This document shows positions 10,449 through 19,763 of a stretch of 64,000 bases of DNA, one piece after another. Origin of the DNA: an uncultured Pseudomonadota bacterium. GTDB taxonomy: Bacteria; Pseudomonadota; Gammaproteobacteria; Xanthomonadales; Wenzhouxiangellaceae. Numbering within the stretch: the stretch's first letter is position 1; the number at the start of each line of letters is the position of its first letter. The notes beneath the pieces were generated by a model. The model was not told the DNA's origin. It did no database searches and was given only the letters and a program-made list of their open reading frames with translations. The DNA is taken from assembly GCA_937138395.1 (NCBI GenBank), contig CAKZPB010000136.1, positions 30,824 through 94,823 on the forward strand. The letters are read 5' to 3'. The position numbers were made by a program, and so were the translations under genes.

Positions 10449-12056
10449 ATGCGTTATTTCCAATGGGTTTGTGCACTGGGTGTTGTTTGCTGGGCCTTGC
10501 TGGTGCCCGTGCCTGCAGTCGCAGAACTGCAGTCGGTGGTCGTCTATCCTGACCGGGCCAGCATCACGCGGGTCATCTCAATCGAGTTCGAGCCCGGACC
10601 AGGGCAGATTGAAATCGAGGATCTGCCGGCCGGGATCCTGCGCGACAGCCTGCGCATTTCAGCCGGCCCGAATCAGGGCCTGCAGTTGGGTTCATTCGAG
10701 TTTTCCACGCGACGGGGCATTGACCGGGTCAATCCGCAGGCACGCAGACTCAGCGAACAGATTCAGCAACTCGAGGACGATCAGGCCGCAGTTGATGATC
10801 GAATGCGCGCACGCGATATGCAGCTCGCGGTATTGAATTCGTTATCGAACCAGTCCGATCGCGATGGATCACTCAGTATCGAACAACTGGAGCAGGCGCT
10901 TCGAGTCGTTGGTGACAGTGCCGATCAGATTCTGTCAGAACGGCGCCAACTGGACCAGCAGAAACGTGAGCTCTCCAGCCGGATTCAGCGGCTCGAACGC
11001 GAGCTGGCCGATCTTGGCCAACAGCAGCGGGATACCACCGGCCTGACGATCCAGTACGCTGCGAATACATCGGGCGATGCCGAATTGCAGTTGGACTATA
11101 TTGTCATGCAGGCATCCTGGCGCCCGACGTATGAATGGCGGCTCGATACAGACACACGCCAGCTGGAGATGATTCAATCGGCCATCATCCGGCAGAATAC
11201 TGGCGAGGACTGGTCCGACGTGAGCCTCTCGGTCTCGTTGGCCCAACCCAGCACAGGCGGCCGATTACCCGAACTTCGGACCTGGTGGATCGGAGTTGCA
11301 GAACCGCCAACCTCCAAGGCATCCCGTGCGATGGAGCAAGCCGAAATGGCTGCTGACTTCAGCGCCGTCCAGGTCACCGGATCAGGCGTGAACCCGGCCG
11401 GCCAGTTTGCGGCGGAACTGGCCGGTACTGAATACACGCGCGAATACACCATCAACGGTCGCTCATCGGTTGCCGCGAATAATCAGGAACAACGTTTCCG
11501 GCTGGCCCAACAAGTCATGCAGGTTGATCTGAGTGCGCGCGCAGTGCCGAAACAGCAGCCCAGGGCCTGGTTGTACGTCGAAGGCGAATTCAGCGGCGAA
11601 GCGCCGATGCCACCCGGTCAATTGACCCTGTTCCAGGACAATCGCATCGTTGGGCAACGGTTTTTTGAAGGCATTCGCCCGGGTGCATCGCTGGCCGCCA
11701 GCTTTGGTGTCGATCAGCTGATCGAGATCGATGTTCAACTGATCGAAGAGCAGCGCGCCAGTGCTGGCGTGATTCGTCGTTCGACCGAGGAACTGCTGAA
11801 ACATCAGATTCGCATCCACAATCGACATACACAACCGCTCTTGTTGACGGTGCTCGACCGTATGCCGGTATCAACCGACGAACGCATCCAGGTCGAATTA
11901 ACGCGCGACACGACGCGCCCTGACCAGCGCGATGTGGATGATCAGCCGGGTGTACTGGCCTGGTCGATGGAGCTGGACGCGGACCAGCAGGAAACCCTGA
12001 TCGTGGGCTACAGCGTCAGTTATCCGGAGGATATCCAGGGCTTGAGCGGCTGGTAG
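10449..12056 (+). CDS. Exported DUF4139 (mucoidy-inhibitor MuiA-like) protein
   Basis: The 535-residue protein has a signal peptide (MRYFQWVCALGVVCWALLVPVPAVA), an N-terminal DUF4140-like strand region starting ELQSVVVYPDRASITRV, a coiled-coil segment (about residues 80-180, rich in LEQAL/QQKRELSSRIQRLERELADLGQQ), and a C-terminal DUF4139 domain (QLDYIVMQASWRPTYEWRLD through PGVLAWSMELDADQQETL). The family has no firm biochemical function; some members affect mucoid exopolysaccharide. The start at the ATG of MRYFQW has GGAG 8 bases upstream. The next gene, a membrane kinase with TPRs, begins 69 bases later on the same strand. Confidence 0.85.
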   Translation: MRYFQWVCALGVVCWALLVPVPAVAELQSVVVYPDRASITRVISIEFEPGPGQIEIEDLPAGILRDSLRISAGPNQGLQLGSFEFSTRRGIDRVNPQARRLSEQIQQLEDDQAAVDDRMRARDMQLAVLNSLSNQSDRDGSLSIEQLEQALRVVGDSADQILSERRQLDQQKRELSSRIQRLERELADLGQQQRDTTGLTIQYAANTSGDAELQLDYIVMQASWRPTYEWRLDTDTRQLEMIQSAIIRQNTGEDWSDVSLSVSLAQPSTGGRLPELRTWWIGVAEPPTSKASRAMEQAEMAADFSAVQVTGSGVNPAGQFAAELAGTEYTREYTINGRSSVAANNQEQRFRLAQQVMQVDLSARAVPKQQPRAWLYVEGEFSGEAPMPPGQLTLFQDNRIVGQRFFEGIRPGASLAASFGVDQLIEIDVQLIEEQRASAGVIRRSTEELLKHQIRIHNRHTQPLLLTVLDRMPVSTDERIQVELTRDTTRPDQRDVDDQPGVLAWSMELDADQQETLIVGYSVSYPEDIQGLSGW

Positions 12057-12125
12057 CTCAGCATCTGAAGCGTTTTGCGCGGCGTTGCTATACTGCGGCG
12101 TGATTGACTACGCGCAGGACGTGGA

Positions 12126-14807
12126 ATGGATGACGCCAAGACAAGCCGACTGACCCCGGCGCGCAGGACGTTGCTGGATCGCCTGCTGGACCAGGTGCTG
12201 GATCTGGAGTCAGATCAGCGACAGGAGGCATTGACAGCCATGGCCCGGACGCACCCGCGCGTGCATGCCCACCTGGCCCGTCTGGTTGATGCGTCAACTG
12301 AACCGACCCAGTATCTCGAAACGCTGTTCAATCGCGTTGGCAGCGCTGCACTCGAGGCTGTTGAACCGGAAACCCCGAAATTACCGGCCGGCACACGAAT
12401 CGGCGACTGGCGAATTGTTGACGCCGTAGGTGCCGGCGGGATGGGTCAGGTCTATCGCGCTGAACGAGCCGATGGCTCGTTCGAGATGACCGCAGCCATC
12501 AAGTTCATCCGCACGCCGAATCATGCCCAGTTAAACGATCGCCTGGCGCTGGAACGCCAGCTGCTTGCCCGGCTCGATCATCCGAATATTGCGCGCATCA
12601 TGGATGGCGGCACGCTCGACGACGGCCAAACCTATCTGGTCATGGAATGGGTCGATGGTCAGGACTGGAGTGATTGCCATGACCGCCTGAGAACCGCTCA
12701 GCACGGTGGGCTGCAGCATTTGATCGAAGTCGCCTCGGCAGTTCAGCATGCGCACCAGCGTCGAGTCGTCCACGGCGATATCAAACCGGCCAACATCCGC
12801 ATCATGGATAACGATCGGGTCCGCCTGCTGGACTTCGGTGTTGCACGCCTGCTCAGCAACGACGGCGACGCACACGACCGCAAAGCCCTTGCACTGACAC
12901 CGGCCTATGCGGCGCCAGAGCAGCTGGCAGGTGAACCGGCGTCAACACAAAGCGATATTTTTTCGCTCGGCAAGCTGATGACCTGGTTGTTGACCGGCAC
13001 GACTGAGCCCGATCAGCGCACGGTCGAATCTGCAATCAATCGCCGGCCCCGTACAAAAGCCATCAAAGCGATTATTCAAAAAGCAACCGCAGCTGACCCT
13101 GGTCAGCGTTATGGCGCAGTGTCGGAATTGATCAATGATCTTCAGGCGCTGATTGAACAACGCCCGGTCTCGGTACAGCGCAACTCGACCATCCAGCGGC
13201 TGTTTTTGTGGGCGCGCCGCCATCGCCTGGCGGCCGCGACCGCCAGTTTGGCTGCACTGAGTATTGTTGTTGGCACGGCAGGACTGGCCTGGCAGGAGCG
13301 CATTGTTCGGGCTGAACGCGACCTCGCCCGATTCGAGGCAGAACGTGCAACGCTGATTCGAGAGCAGCTGACGCTACTGTTTCGCGAAGCCGGTGAGGAA
13401 ATTCAGCAGGAGAATGTCACCGCTCGCGACCTGCTGGCCGAAAGTGTACGCGTCGCCGAGCAACTGCACGCAGACGATCCGGAAGTCCTGGCTGCGGTTC
13501 GCGCATTTCTGGGTGAACTGTACATTGCAATGGATGACTTTGCCGCAGCCGACCCGCTGTTGACCGCGTTTGTCAACGATGCCGACGCCCGGGGTTCGCC
13601 TGATTTACTGCGTGCGGTGGTGTTGGCAGATCTGTCCCAGATTCGTCTGCGCCAGGGCGAATCTGAAGCCGCACTTGCATTGGTCGACGAGTCGCTGTCG
13701 ATCCTGGCGGACCATCCGGCCGATAACCGGGCGCGGCTTGGCGATATTCTGACCATTCGCGGGCAGGCGTTGCGGGGGCTTGGTCGATGGGACGAGGCCA
13801 TTAACAGCGCCGAACGTGGCCTGGCCATGGCACAACAGGTGGTGTCTGCACCGTCCCGTCTGCTGGCCACGATCGAGAACAATCTGGCGACCACCATGAT
13901 TTACTCCGGACGAACCATGGAAGCTTTGCCACATTTGCGCAAAGCCCTGGACAACTGGCGCGGCCTGGGGCTGGAAGACAGCTCGTCGGCCCTGACCGTG
14001 ATGACCAATCTGGCCAGCCTGTTACATCAGCAGGGCAATCTGGAGCAGGCTGAGCAGTTGTATCGTGAATCCATCGAGCGTCGCCGTCAGCGGTTTGGCG
14101 AGTCAGGCGCACTGGGTGCAGCCTACTTGAACCTGGGTACGCTGCTTACCCAGCGCTACGAATTGGAGCTGGCCGGTCAGCACGTGCAACAGGGTATCGA
14201 GCTGATCGAGCGTTTCGAAGGGGAGCAGACCATCAATCAGGCCCGCGGCTTACTGGTTCGCAGCCGTTGGCGCCTGGCTGTAGGTGATTTCATCGATGCC
14301 CACGACGATGTCAGCGAAGCCTTGCGATTGTTCGATCAGACGCTGGGCAGCGATCATCTGTTCAGTCGCGTAGCGCAGGCCCAGCAGGCCATGATTGTTG
14401 CGCAGGCGGCGCGCGATGAATTCGCCAACTTGAATCAGTTGACCAGCGCACCGGTACGCAACCAGATCGAAGACGTCATCGGGAATCTTGAGAACCTGAA
14501 ACCCCAATCCAATCGGTTTCTGGCGCAGGCTCTGTGCGAACTCGCGCGCTATGACCTGGCAGAACGTTCGCCAGAACGTGCACTGGAGGCTGCCAGTCAA
14601 TGTCTTGACCTGCGGCTGGAATTGACCAGCGAGCGCAATTGGGAAGTTGCCGAAGCGCAGACGATTGTGGCTGCGGCAGAACTGGTTATGGGATCACAAC
14701 AGGCTGAAAATGAACTGCAACAAGCACGCAGTCATCTGGTCCAGGTGCTGGGCGATCAGCATCCAAAAGTGCAATGGTGTGAACGCTGGCTTGATTTAAC
14801 CAGCTGA
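12126..14807 (+). CDS. Membrane Ser/Thr protein kinase with TPR array, non-RD type
   Basis: The 893-residue protein has an N-terminal helical region (1-85), a Hanks-type kinase domain (about 90-350), one membrane helix (LAAATASLAALSIVVGTAGLAW, about 370-390) and a large tetratricopeptide array. Kinase hallmarks are the Gly loop GAGGMGQVY, Lys126 in AAIKFI, the DFG of LLDFGVARL (236-238) and APEQ (about 263). The catalytic loop reads VVHGDIKPANIRI: the Asp, Lys and Asn are present, but the Arg of the usual HRD is replaced by Gly. It is therefore a non-RD kinase that may not need activation-loop phosphorylation. The TPRs (for example MTNLASLLHQQGNLEQAEQLYRESIERR) probably face the periplasm and bind partners. 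The substrate is unknown. Confidence 0.88.
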   Translation: MDDAKTSRLTPARRTLLDRLLDQVLDLESDQRQEALTAMARTHPRVHAHLARLVDASTEPTQYLETLFNRVGSAALEAVEPETPKLPAGTRIGDWRIVDAVGAGGMGQVYRAERADGSFEMTAAIKFIRTPNHAQLNDRLALERQLLARLDHPNIARIMDGGTLDDGQTYLVMEWVDGQDWSDCHDRLRTAQHGGLQHLIEVASAVQHAHQRRVVHGDIKPANIRIMDNDRVRLLDFGVARLLSNDGDAHDRKALALTPAYAAPEQLAGEPASTQSDIFSLGKLMTWLLTGTTEPDQRTVESAINRRPRTKAIKAIIQKATAADPGQRYGAVSELINDLQALIEQRPVSVQRNSTIQRLFLWARRHRLAAATASLAALSIVVGTAGLAWQERIVRAERDLARFEAERATLIREQLTLLFREAGEEIQQENVTARDLLAESVRVAEQLHADDPEVLAAVRAFLGELYIAMDDFAAADPLLTAFVNDADARGSPDLLRAVVLADLSQIRLRQGESEAALALVDESLSILADHPADNRARLGDILTIRGQALRGLGRWDEAINSAERGLAMAQQVVSAPSRLLATIENNLATTMIYSGRTMEALPHLRKALDNWRGLGLEDSSSALTVMTNLASLLHQQGNLEQAEQLYRESIERRRQRFGESGALGAAYLNLGTLLTQRYELELAGQHVQQGIELIERFEGEQTINQARGLLVRSRWRLAVGDFIDAHDDVSEALRLFDQTLGSDHLFSRVAQAQQAMIVAQAARDEFANLNQLTSAPVRNQIEDVIGNLENLKPQSNRFLAQALCELARYDLAERSPERALEAASQCLDLRLELTSERNWEVAEAQTIVAAAELVMGSQQAENELQQARSHLVQVLGDQHPKVQWCERWLDLTS

Positions 14808-14825
14808 ATTGTCTGGAACCAGGCT

Positions 14826-14849
14826 CGCCGACCGCCAATACGGTCGGCG
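14826..14849. terminator. Hairpin between convergent kinase and rpsT genes
   Basis: A perfect 9-base stem (CGCCGACCG / CGGTCGGCG) with a 6-base loop lies between two convergent genes. There is no T-run on either side, so it is either a weak bidirectional terminator or a transcript-stabilising hairpin. Confidence 0.5.
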
Positions 14850-14865
14850 GGTCAAGCGAAGTCAA

Positions 14866-15126
14866 TCAGAGATTTCGGACGTGTTGACCCAGTCGCGTCT
14901 TGTGGCGCGCTGCCTTGTTGCGATGCATGATGCCTTTGCTGACAGACCGGTCAATAGCGGGGACGGCTTCGCGATAGGCTTGTTCGGCCGCGGTCTTGTC
15001 TCCAGCCTCAATTGCGCTGAGTACTTTTTTGATCATGGTGCGCACATACGAACGCTGCGCAGCGTTATGCTGACGATTCTGCTCGGATTGACGTGCGCGC
15101 TTGCGGGCTGATGCACTATTCGCCAC
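14866..15126 (-). CDS. rpsT: 30S ribosomal protein S20
   Basis: The 86-residue basic protein (MANSASARKRARQSEQNRQHNAAQRSYVRTMIKKV) is S20 of normal length; it binds 16S rRNA. The start codon is GTG, 10 bases after a good AGGAG. E. coli rpsT also uses a non-ATG start (TTG), which there matters for autoregulation, so a similar weak start here may be functional. It is transcribed alone from a strong promoter, divergently from murJ. Confidence 0.96.
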   Translation of the reverse strand: MANSASARKRARQSEQNRQHNAAQRSYVRTMIKKVLSAIEAGDKTAAEQAYREAVPAIDRSVSKGIMHRNKAARHKTRLGQHVRNL

Positions 15127-15169
15127 GGGTAGCTCCTGTAAACAATTAATTTTGGAAAATCAGCCAGCT

Positions 15170-15198
15170 AGTATGCCGTTTCAAACGCCTATCGTCAA
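15170..15198 (-). promoter_or_regulatory. Sigma70 promoter of rpsT
   Basis: On the minus strand TTGACG and CATACT are separated by 17 bases, with the -10 about 43 bases before the GTG start of rpsT. Confidence 0.65.
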
Positions 15199-15276
15199 GA
15201 TCAAGAACGCATTTCGTGCAGGTCTATTCTTGGGTCATCCGCAAAGGCAACCAGACGCTGCAGGCTCCTTAAACCA

Positions 15277-16863
15277 ATGAAATTATTGAAGTCCAGCGCC
15301 GCGTTTGGCGCAATGACCCTGATCTCGAGAATACTGGGCTTTGCACGCGACGTCGTGCTGGCGCGTTTTTTCGGGGCAGGCATGATCATGGACGCCTTCG
15401 CCGCTGCATTCCGACTGCCCAATCTGCTGCGCAGAATTTTCGCCGAAGGCTCGTTTTCGCTGGCCTTTGTACCCGTGTTCTCCGAAGCGCGCGAACAAGA
15501 TGATCCGAAAGCGCTGCGTGAATTGATTGATGCTGTCGCTGGCAGCCTGCTGGCCATTCTGCTGGTGGTCACAGCCATTGGTGTTCTGATGGCGCCGCTG
15601 ATCATGCGCATTGTAGTGCCCGGGTTTGCCGACAACCCGGAGCAGATGCAGCTGGCCGGCGATTTATTGCGCGTGATGTTCCCGTATTTGATGCTGGTGT
15701 CGCTGACCGCGATGGCTGCAGGCATTCTGAACACGATCGGGCGATTTGCGCTGCCCGCACTGACGCCAGTCATGCTGAATGTCAGCATCATTGTGGCGGC
15801 CGTTGCGTTCAGCCACTATTTTGAACGGCCGATCATGGCGGTCGCCTGGGGCGTTCTGATTGCCGGTTTTCTACAGCTGATGATGCTGATGCCGGCGCTG
15901 ATGCGCCATGGTCTGCTGCCGCGACCGCGCACTCAGTTTCAACATGCCGGCGTGCGCAAGATCGGCAAGCTGATGCTGCCGACCTTGTTCGGCTCATCCG
16001 TTGCTCAGATCAACCTGCTGTTCGACACGTTTCTGGCCTCTTTGCTGATTGCCGGAAGTGTCAGCTGGCTTTACTATTCGGAGCGGCTGATGGACTTTCC
16101 GCTCGGGATTTTCGGTGTTGCATTGGCCACAGTGATTCTGCCGACCCTGTCCCGCATGCACGCGCACAGCGATCATCAGCAGTTCCGACAGACGCTGGAA
16201 TGGGCACTGACGCTGGGCATGGTCATTGGCGTACCGGCTGCTGTCGGCCTGATGCTGCTGGCCGAACCACTGATGCTGACGCTGTTCCAGCGCGGTGAAT
16301 TTTCGCTGCAGGATGCGCAATGGGCGGGCTTCGCACTATCGACCTATTGCCTGGGCCTGCCTGCCTTCATCGCCGTAAAAATACTTGCGCCTGCCTATTA
16401 TTCGCGCCAGGACACCGTGACGCCGGTCAAGATTGCCGTGGTCGCTCTACTCAGCAACATGCTCTTGAATGTCGTGTTTGTCGGCCTGTTGGTGCTCTAC
16501 TGGACCGAACCCGGCGGCGGTTGGTGGCAGCGGATGCAGCAGTCGCCCGGTATTCACGCCGGGCTGGCGCTGGCATCATCGGCGTCTGGCTGGTTGAACG
16601 CAGGTCTGCTTTGGTATTTCCTTAAGCGCAGTGGTTCACAGCCGGATCTGCAGTGGAAACAGGCGCTGCGCATTATTTTTGCCGCCATCGGTATGGGCCT
16701 GATGGTCGTCTGGCTATCGCCGCCGATCGAGCAGTGGCAAGCCGCTTCAGGCACGCAGCGCGTGTTGTGGGCGGGTTCAACGATCACCAGTGGTGCGGCG
16801 GCATTTGGCCTTTTATTGATGGTGTTCGGCATGCGCAAGCACCATCTGATTCGTTCAGATTGA
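15277..16863 (+). CDS. murJ: MurJ, lipid II flippase
   Basis: MurJ moves lipid II across the inner membrane for peptidoglycan synthesis. The 528-residue protein starts MKLLKSSAAFGAMTLISRILGFARDVVLARFFGAG, the characteristic N-terminus of the MviN/MurJ family, and continues with about 14 hydrophobic helices. The motif MDAFAAAFRLPNLLRRIFAEGSFSLAFVPVFSE is intact. It is divergent from rpsT and lies 72 bases before ribF. The murJ-ribF-lspA order is common in gammaproteobacteria, but ileS, usually between ribF and lspA, is absent here. Confidence 0.96.
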   Translation: MKLLKSSAAFGAMTLISRILGFARDVVLARFFGAGMIMDAFAAAFRLPNLLRRIFAEGSFSLAFVPVFSEAREQDDPKALRELIDAVAGSLLAILLVVTAIGVLMAPLIMRIVVPGFADNPEQMQLAGDLLRVMFPYLMLVSLTAMAAGILNTIGRFALPALTPVMLNVSIIVAAVAFSHYFERPIMAVAWGVLIAGFLQLMMLMPALMRHGLLPRPRTQFQHAGVRKIGKLMLPTLFGSSVAQINLLFDTFLASLLIAGSVSWLYYSERLMDFPLGIFGVALATVILPTLSRMHAHSDHQQFRQTLEWALTLGMVIGVPAAVGLMLLAEPLMLTLFQRGEFSLQDAQWAGFALSTYCLGLPAFIAVKILAPAYYSRQDTVTPVKIAVVALLSNMLLNVVFVGLLVLYWTEPGGGWWQRMQQSPGIHAGLALASSASGWLNAGLLWYFLKRSGSQPDLQWKQALRIIFAAIGMGLMVVWLSPPIEQWQAASGTQRVLWAGSTITSGAAAFGLLLMVFGMRKHHLIRSD

Positions 16864-16935
16864 GTCCCCGCATCCAGGCTTGAAACCATGCATTCACTGG
16901 TTTCCGCTTGTCGCCCAACAGGTACAATCGCGCCC

Positions 16936-17916
16936 ATGCAGCTGATTCGAAGACTCCCCTGCCGATTGACCGATGCACGACCCAGCGCTCTGGCAATCGG
17001 CAATTTCGACGGCCTCCACCGCGGTCACCAGGCCTTAATCGAATGTGCCGTGAGCCTGACACCCGACAATGCACCTTCGCTGATGTGCTTCGAACCGCTG
17101 CCGCAAACCCTGTTCGCGCCAGACCAGCCCGTACCGAGGCTGATGGGTTTGCGCGATCGCTTGCGAGTGAGCGAATCGATGGGCATTCAGCGTTTGTTTC
17201 AACTGCCGTTTGATCTTGATTTTGCGGGCTTGTCGCCGCAGCAGTTTATCGACCGGGCCATCATTGACGGTGCCCGGGCGCAGCATGTGATTGTCGGTCA
17301 GGATTTCCGTTTTGGTCACCGTGCAGCCGGTGATGTCGATCTGCTGCGTCGCCTGGGTGGCAGCCTCGGCTTTGACGTTCACGTGATTGAGCCGATCATG
17401 GCAAGCGATGATGAAAAGGTATCGTCCACGGGGCTACGTACGGCGCTGAACGATGGCAATCTTGACCGCGCCGAAGCCATGCTCGGACGCCGCTATGCCC
17501 TGTCCGGCCGGGTCCTTCGGGGCCAGCAACTCGGCCGTACGCTCGGCTTCCCAACCCTGAATCTGAGCGTACCCGTACCGCCGGCGCTGGCGGGCATCTT
17601 TGCGGTTTGCGTCAATGGGCTCGACGACGCTTCTGCCCTTGCACGCTGGCCCGGTGTCGCCAGCCTCGGCAAACGCCCCACCGTCAACGGTAAAGAATGG
17701 CTGCTCGAGGTGCACCTGATTGATTTTGACGGCGATCTATACGGCCACCACGTGTCTGTGGAGTTTATCGCCAAGCGTCGGGACGAGGCCCATTTCGACA
17801 ACCTGAATGATATGACGGCAGTCATGCAGCAGGATTTTCGCTGGGCCCGCGAACAATTGCAGCCGATTGTGACAAGCGAGACACCCTCTGAACAACGCTG
17901 TGCGGACGTTCCCTAA
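16936..17916 (+). CDS. ribF: RibF, bifunctional riboflavin kinase/FAD synthetase
   Basis: RibF converts riboflavin to FMN and then FAD. The 326 residues comprise the N-terminal nucleotidyltransferase domain with AIGNFDGLHRGHQALI and STGLR, and the C-terminal riboflavin kinase domain with GRTLGFPTLNL and KRPTVNG. The track starts 16 residues early; MQLIRRL is the position where the family begins and is the better start. It lies downstream of murJ and 120 bases before lspA, with no ileS between. Confidence 0.95.
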   Translation: MQLIRRLPCRLTDARPSALAIGNFDGLHRGHQALIECAVSLTPDNAPSLMCFEPLPQTLFAPDQPVPRLMGLRDRLRVSESMGIQRLFQLPFDLDFAGLSPQQFIDRAIIDGARAQHVIVGQDFRFGHRAAGDVDLLRRLGGSLGFDVHVIEPIMASDDEKVSSTGLRTALNDGNLDRAEAMLGRRYALSGRVLRGQQLGRTLGFPTLNLSVPVPPALAGIFAVCVNGLDDASALARWPGVASLGKRPTVNGKEWLLEVHLIDFDGDLYGHHVSVEFIAKRRDEAHFDNLNDMTAVMQQDFRWAREQLQPIVTSETPSEQRCADVP

Positions 17917-18036
17917 CCCAATCCCCAGCCGATCAAGTCACCCATTTCGGCAGCAATGGAGTGCCAGACGCTGAAATCGCAGGGACGCGTCCGCGTACAA
18001 TGTAGGATTGAATCTGCCGCACGCACATAGACCCGA

Positions 18037-18549
18037 ATGGAAACTGTTCTACCGCGCATGACCCTGCCACGCTATGGCGCCTGGTTGCTGTTGGCGCTGT
18101 TCGTGGTCATTCTTGACCTCTGGACCAAACACCTGGCCAGTTCCAATCTGGAGCTGTATCGGCCCGTTGCACTGACCAGCTGGTTCAATCTGACGCTGGC
18201 GCACAACGACGGGGCCGCGTTCAGCCTGTTGGCGGATGCCGGCGGCTGGCAACGCTGGTTTTTTGTCACCGTCGCCATCGGCATCAGTGTTTTCCTGCTG
18301 GTCTGGCTGTCGCAGCTTCCGCATCAGGCGCGCGCACTGCCAGTCGCGCTGATGCTATTGCTGGGCGGCGCCGTCGGCAATCTGGTTGATCGACTCCGCT
18401 TTGGCTATGTCGTGGATTTTATCGATCTGCATGCGCGCGGCTGGCACTGGCCTGCGTTCAATATTGCCGACAGCGCCATCGTGATCGGCGTTACCGTCCT
18501 GCTGATCGAAAGTCTGCTTCCTCCACGCCAGCCGGCCCAGCCGGACTAG
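18037..18549 (+). CDS. lspA: LspA, lipoprotein signal peptidase II
   Basis: LspA cleaves signal peptides of prolipoproteins after lipid attachment. The 170-residue protein has four hydrophobic helices and both catalytic-Asp motifs: GNLVDRLRFGYVVDFIDL and FNIADSAI. Translation may begin at METVLPRM or at the second Met (MTLPRYG) seven residues on; no ribosome site decides between them. Several predicted lipoproteins in this window (the 569-residue protein at 42.8 kb and the M48 protease) would be its substrates. Confidence 0.94.
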   Translation: METVLPRMTLPRYGAWLLLALFVVILDLWTKHLASSNLELYRPVALTSWFNLTLAHNDGAAFSLLADAGGWQRWFFVTVAIGISVFLLVWLSQLPHQARALPVALMLLLGGAVGNLVDRLRFGYVVDFIDLHARGWHWPAFNIADSAIVIGVTVLLIESLLPPRQPAQPD

Positions 18550-18582
18550 CCTTGCATCTCAACTGATCGCCTTCATCAACCG

Positions 18583-19635
18583 GTGACCGGACAGAAACGC
18601 ATCATCATTGTCGGGGCTGGAATTGCCGGCCTGACCACGGCTTTTTGGCTGCATCAGTCGGGCCACCAACTGCTGTTGATCGACGCCGGCGAAGTCGGTC
18701 AGGAATCCACCTGGGCTGGCGGCGGCATTATTTCGGCCGTGCCGCCCTGGAACTATCCAGATCTGGTCAATCGATGGGTCTCGCGCAGTAGAGCGCTCTA
18801 CCCATCGATGATTGAAGTGCTTGAACAGCGCACCGGCATCGACTGCGAATACCGTACCAGTGGTCTGGTTTTGACTGGATGGCCCATGACAGCAGCAACC
18901 GCCTGGCTCGCTGCCAACGCAGTGACAGCCATGACCGGGCCACTGAAAAACTTCCAACCCAACCTGTCGAGTCCGGAACAGGATGCAATCCTGCTGCCGG
19001 ACGTCACCCAGGTCCGCAACCCCCGATTGGCCAGTGCGTTTCGCGCATGGCTCGACCATCAGCCGATCGACCTGCTTGAACACACAGCCGTCGAGCGTGT
19101 GCTGCTCAGCCACAAACGAGTGCAAGGTGTACGCACCGTCCGGGGTGATACGATTCCGGCACGCCACGTCGTGCTTGCTTGCGGCGCGTGGACCGATCGG
19201 ATTCTGCTACGTTCCGGGCTCGATCGATTGGGTATCGAGGCCATTCGCGGCCAGATGCTGCTGTACAGGCCCCAACCGGCGTTGCTGAACCATATCATCA
19301 ACACGCCGGCAGGCTACTTGATTCCCAGACAGGATGGGCGCATCCTGGCCGGAGCCACCGTCGAATCGGTCGGCATTGATCGCCGTCCGAGCCACACCGG
19401 CTTTCAGCAGCTGGCCGAAATGGCGCAACAATTGCTTCCCGCGCTCGAGCCAGACTGCATTGAGTTGCATTGGTCCGGTTTGCGCCCCGGCATCCGCGGC
19501 GACGAGCCAGTCTGCGGCCCGCATGATCTGAACCACGGCCTTTGGTTACAATCGGGAGGGTTCAGAAATGGCCTTGGCATTGCACCTGCAGCCGCAGAGC
19601 ACTTGACCCAACAGATGAATCAGGCCGTGTCTTGA
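18583..19635 (+). CDS. FAD-dependent amine oxidase, glycine oxidase ThiO-like
   Basis: The 350-residue protein has a DAO-type FAD-binding fold: the dinucleotide motif IIIVGAGIAGLTTAFWL at the N-terminus, AGGGIISAVPPW after the second strand, and the C-terminal FAD motif LWLQSGGFRNGLGIAP. This fits glycine oxidase ThiO and related D-amino-acid oxidases, which oxidise glycine to iminoglycine for thiazole synthesis. No other thiamine gene (thiS, thiG, thiE) is nearby, so the thiamine role is only a family inference. It begins at GTG, 33 bases after lspA. Confidence 0.75.
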   Translation: MTGQKRIIIVGAGIAGLTTAFWLHQSGHQLLLIDAGEVGQESTWAGGGIISAVPPWNYPDLVNRWVSRSRALYPSMIEVLEQRTGIDCEYRTSGLVLTGWPMTAATAWLAANAVTAMTGPLKNFQPNLSSPEQDAILLPDVTQVRNPRLASAFRAWLDHQPIDLLEHTAVERVLLSHKRVQGVRTVRGDTIPARHVVLACGAWTDRILLRSGLDRLGIEAIRGQMLLYRPQPALLNHIINTPAGYLIPRQDGRILAGATVESVGIDRRPSHTGFQQLAEMAQQLLPALEPDCIELHWSGLRPGIRGDEPVCGPHDLNHGLWLQSGGFRNGLGIAPAAAEHLTQQMNQAVS

Positions 19636-19763
19636 GCGCGAAACTGTGAATTCGCTGCAGAAACAGGCTTCAAATCAAGCGCTCGGGGGCGTTGTAATCT
19701 CGGCCCGATTGCGTGAAAATACATCAGGTAGTTAGGGCACTGACCTGAAAACAGGAGAACAGT

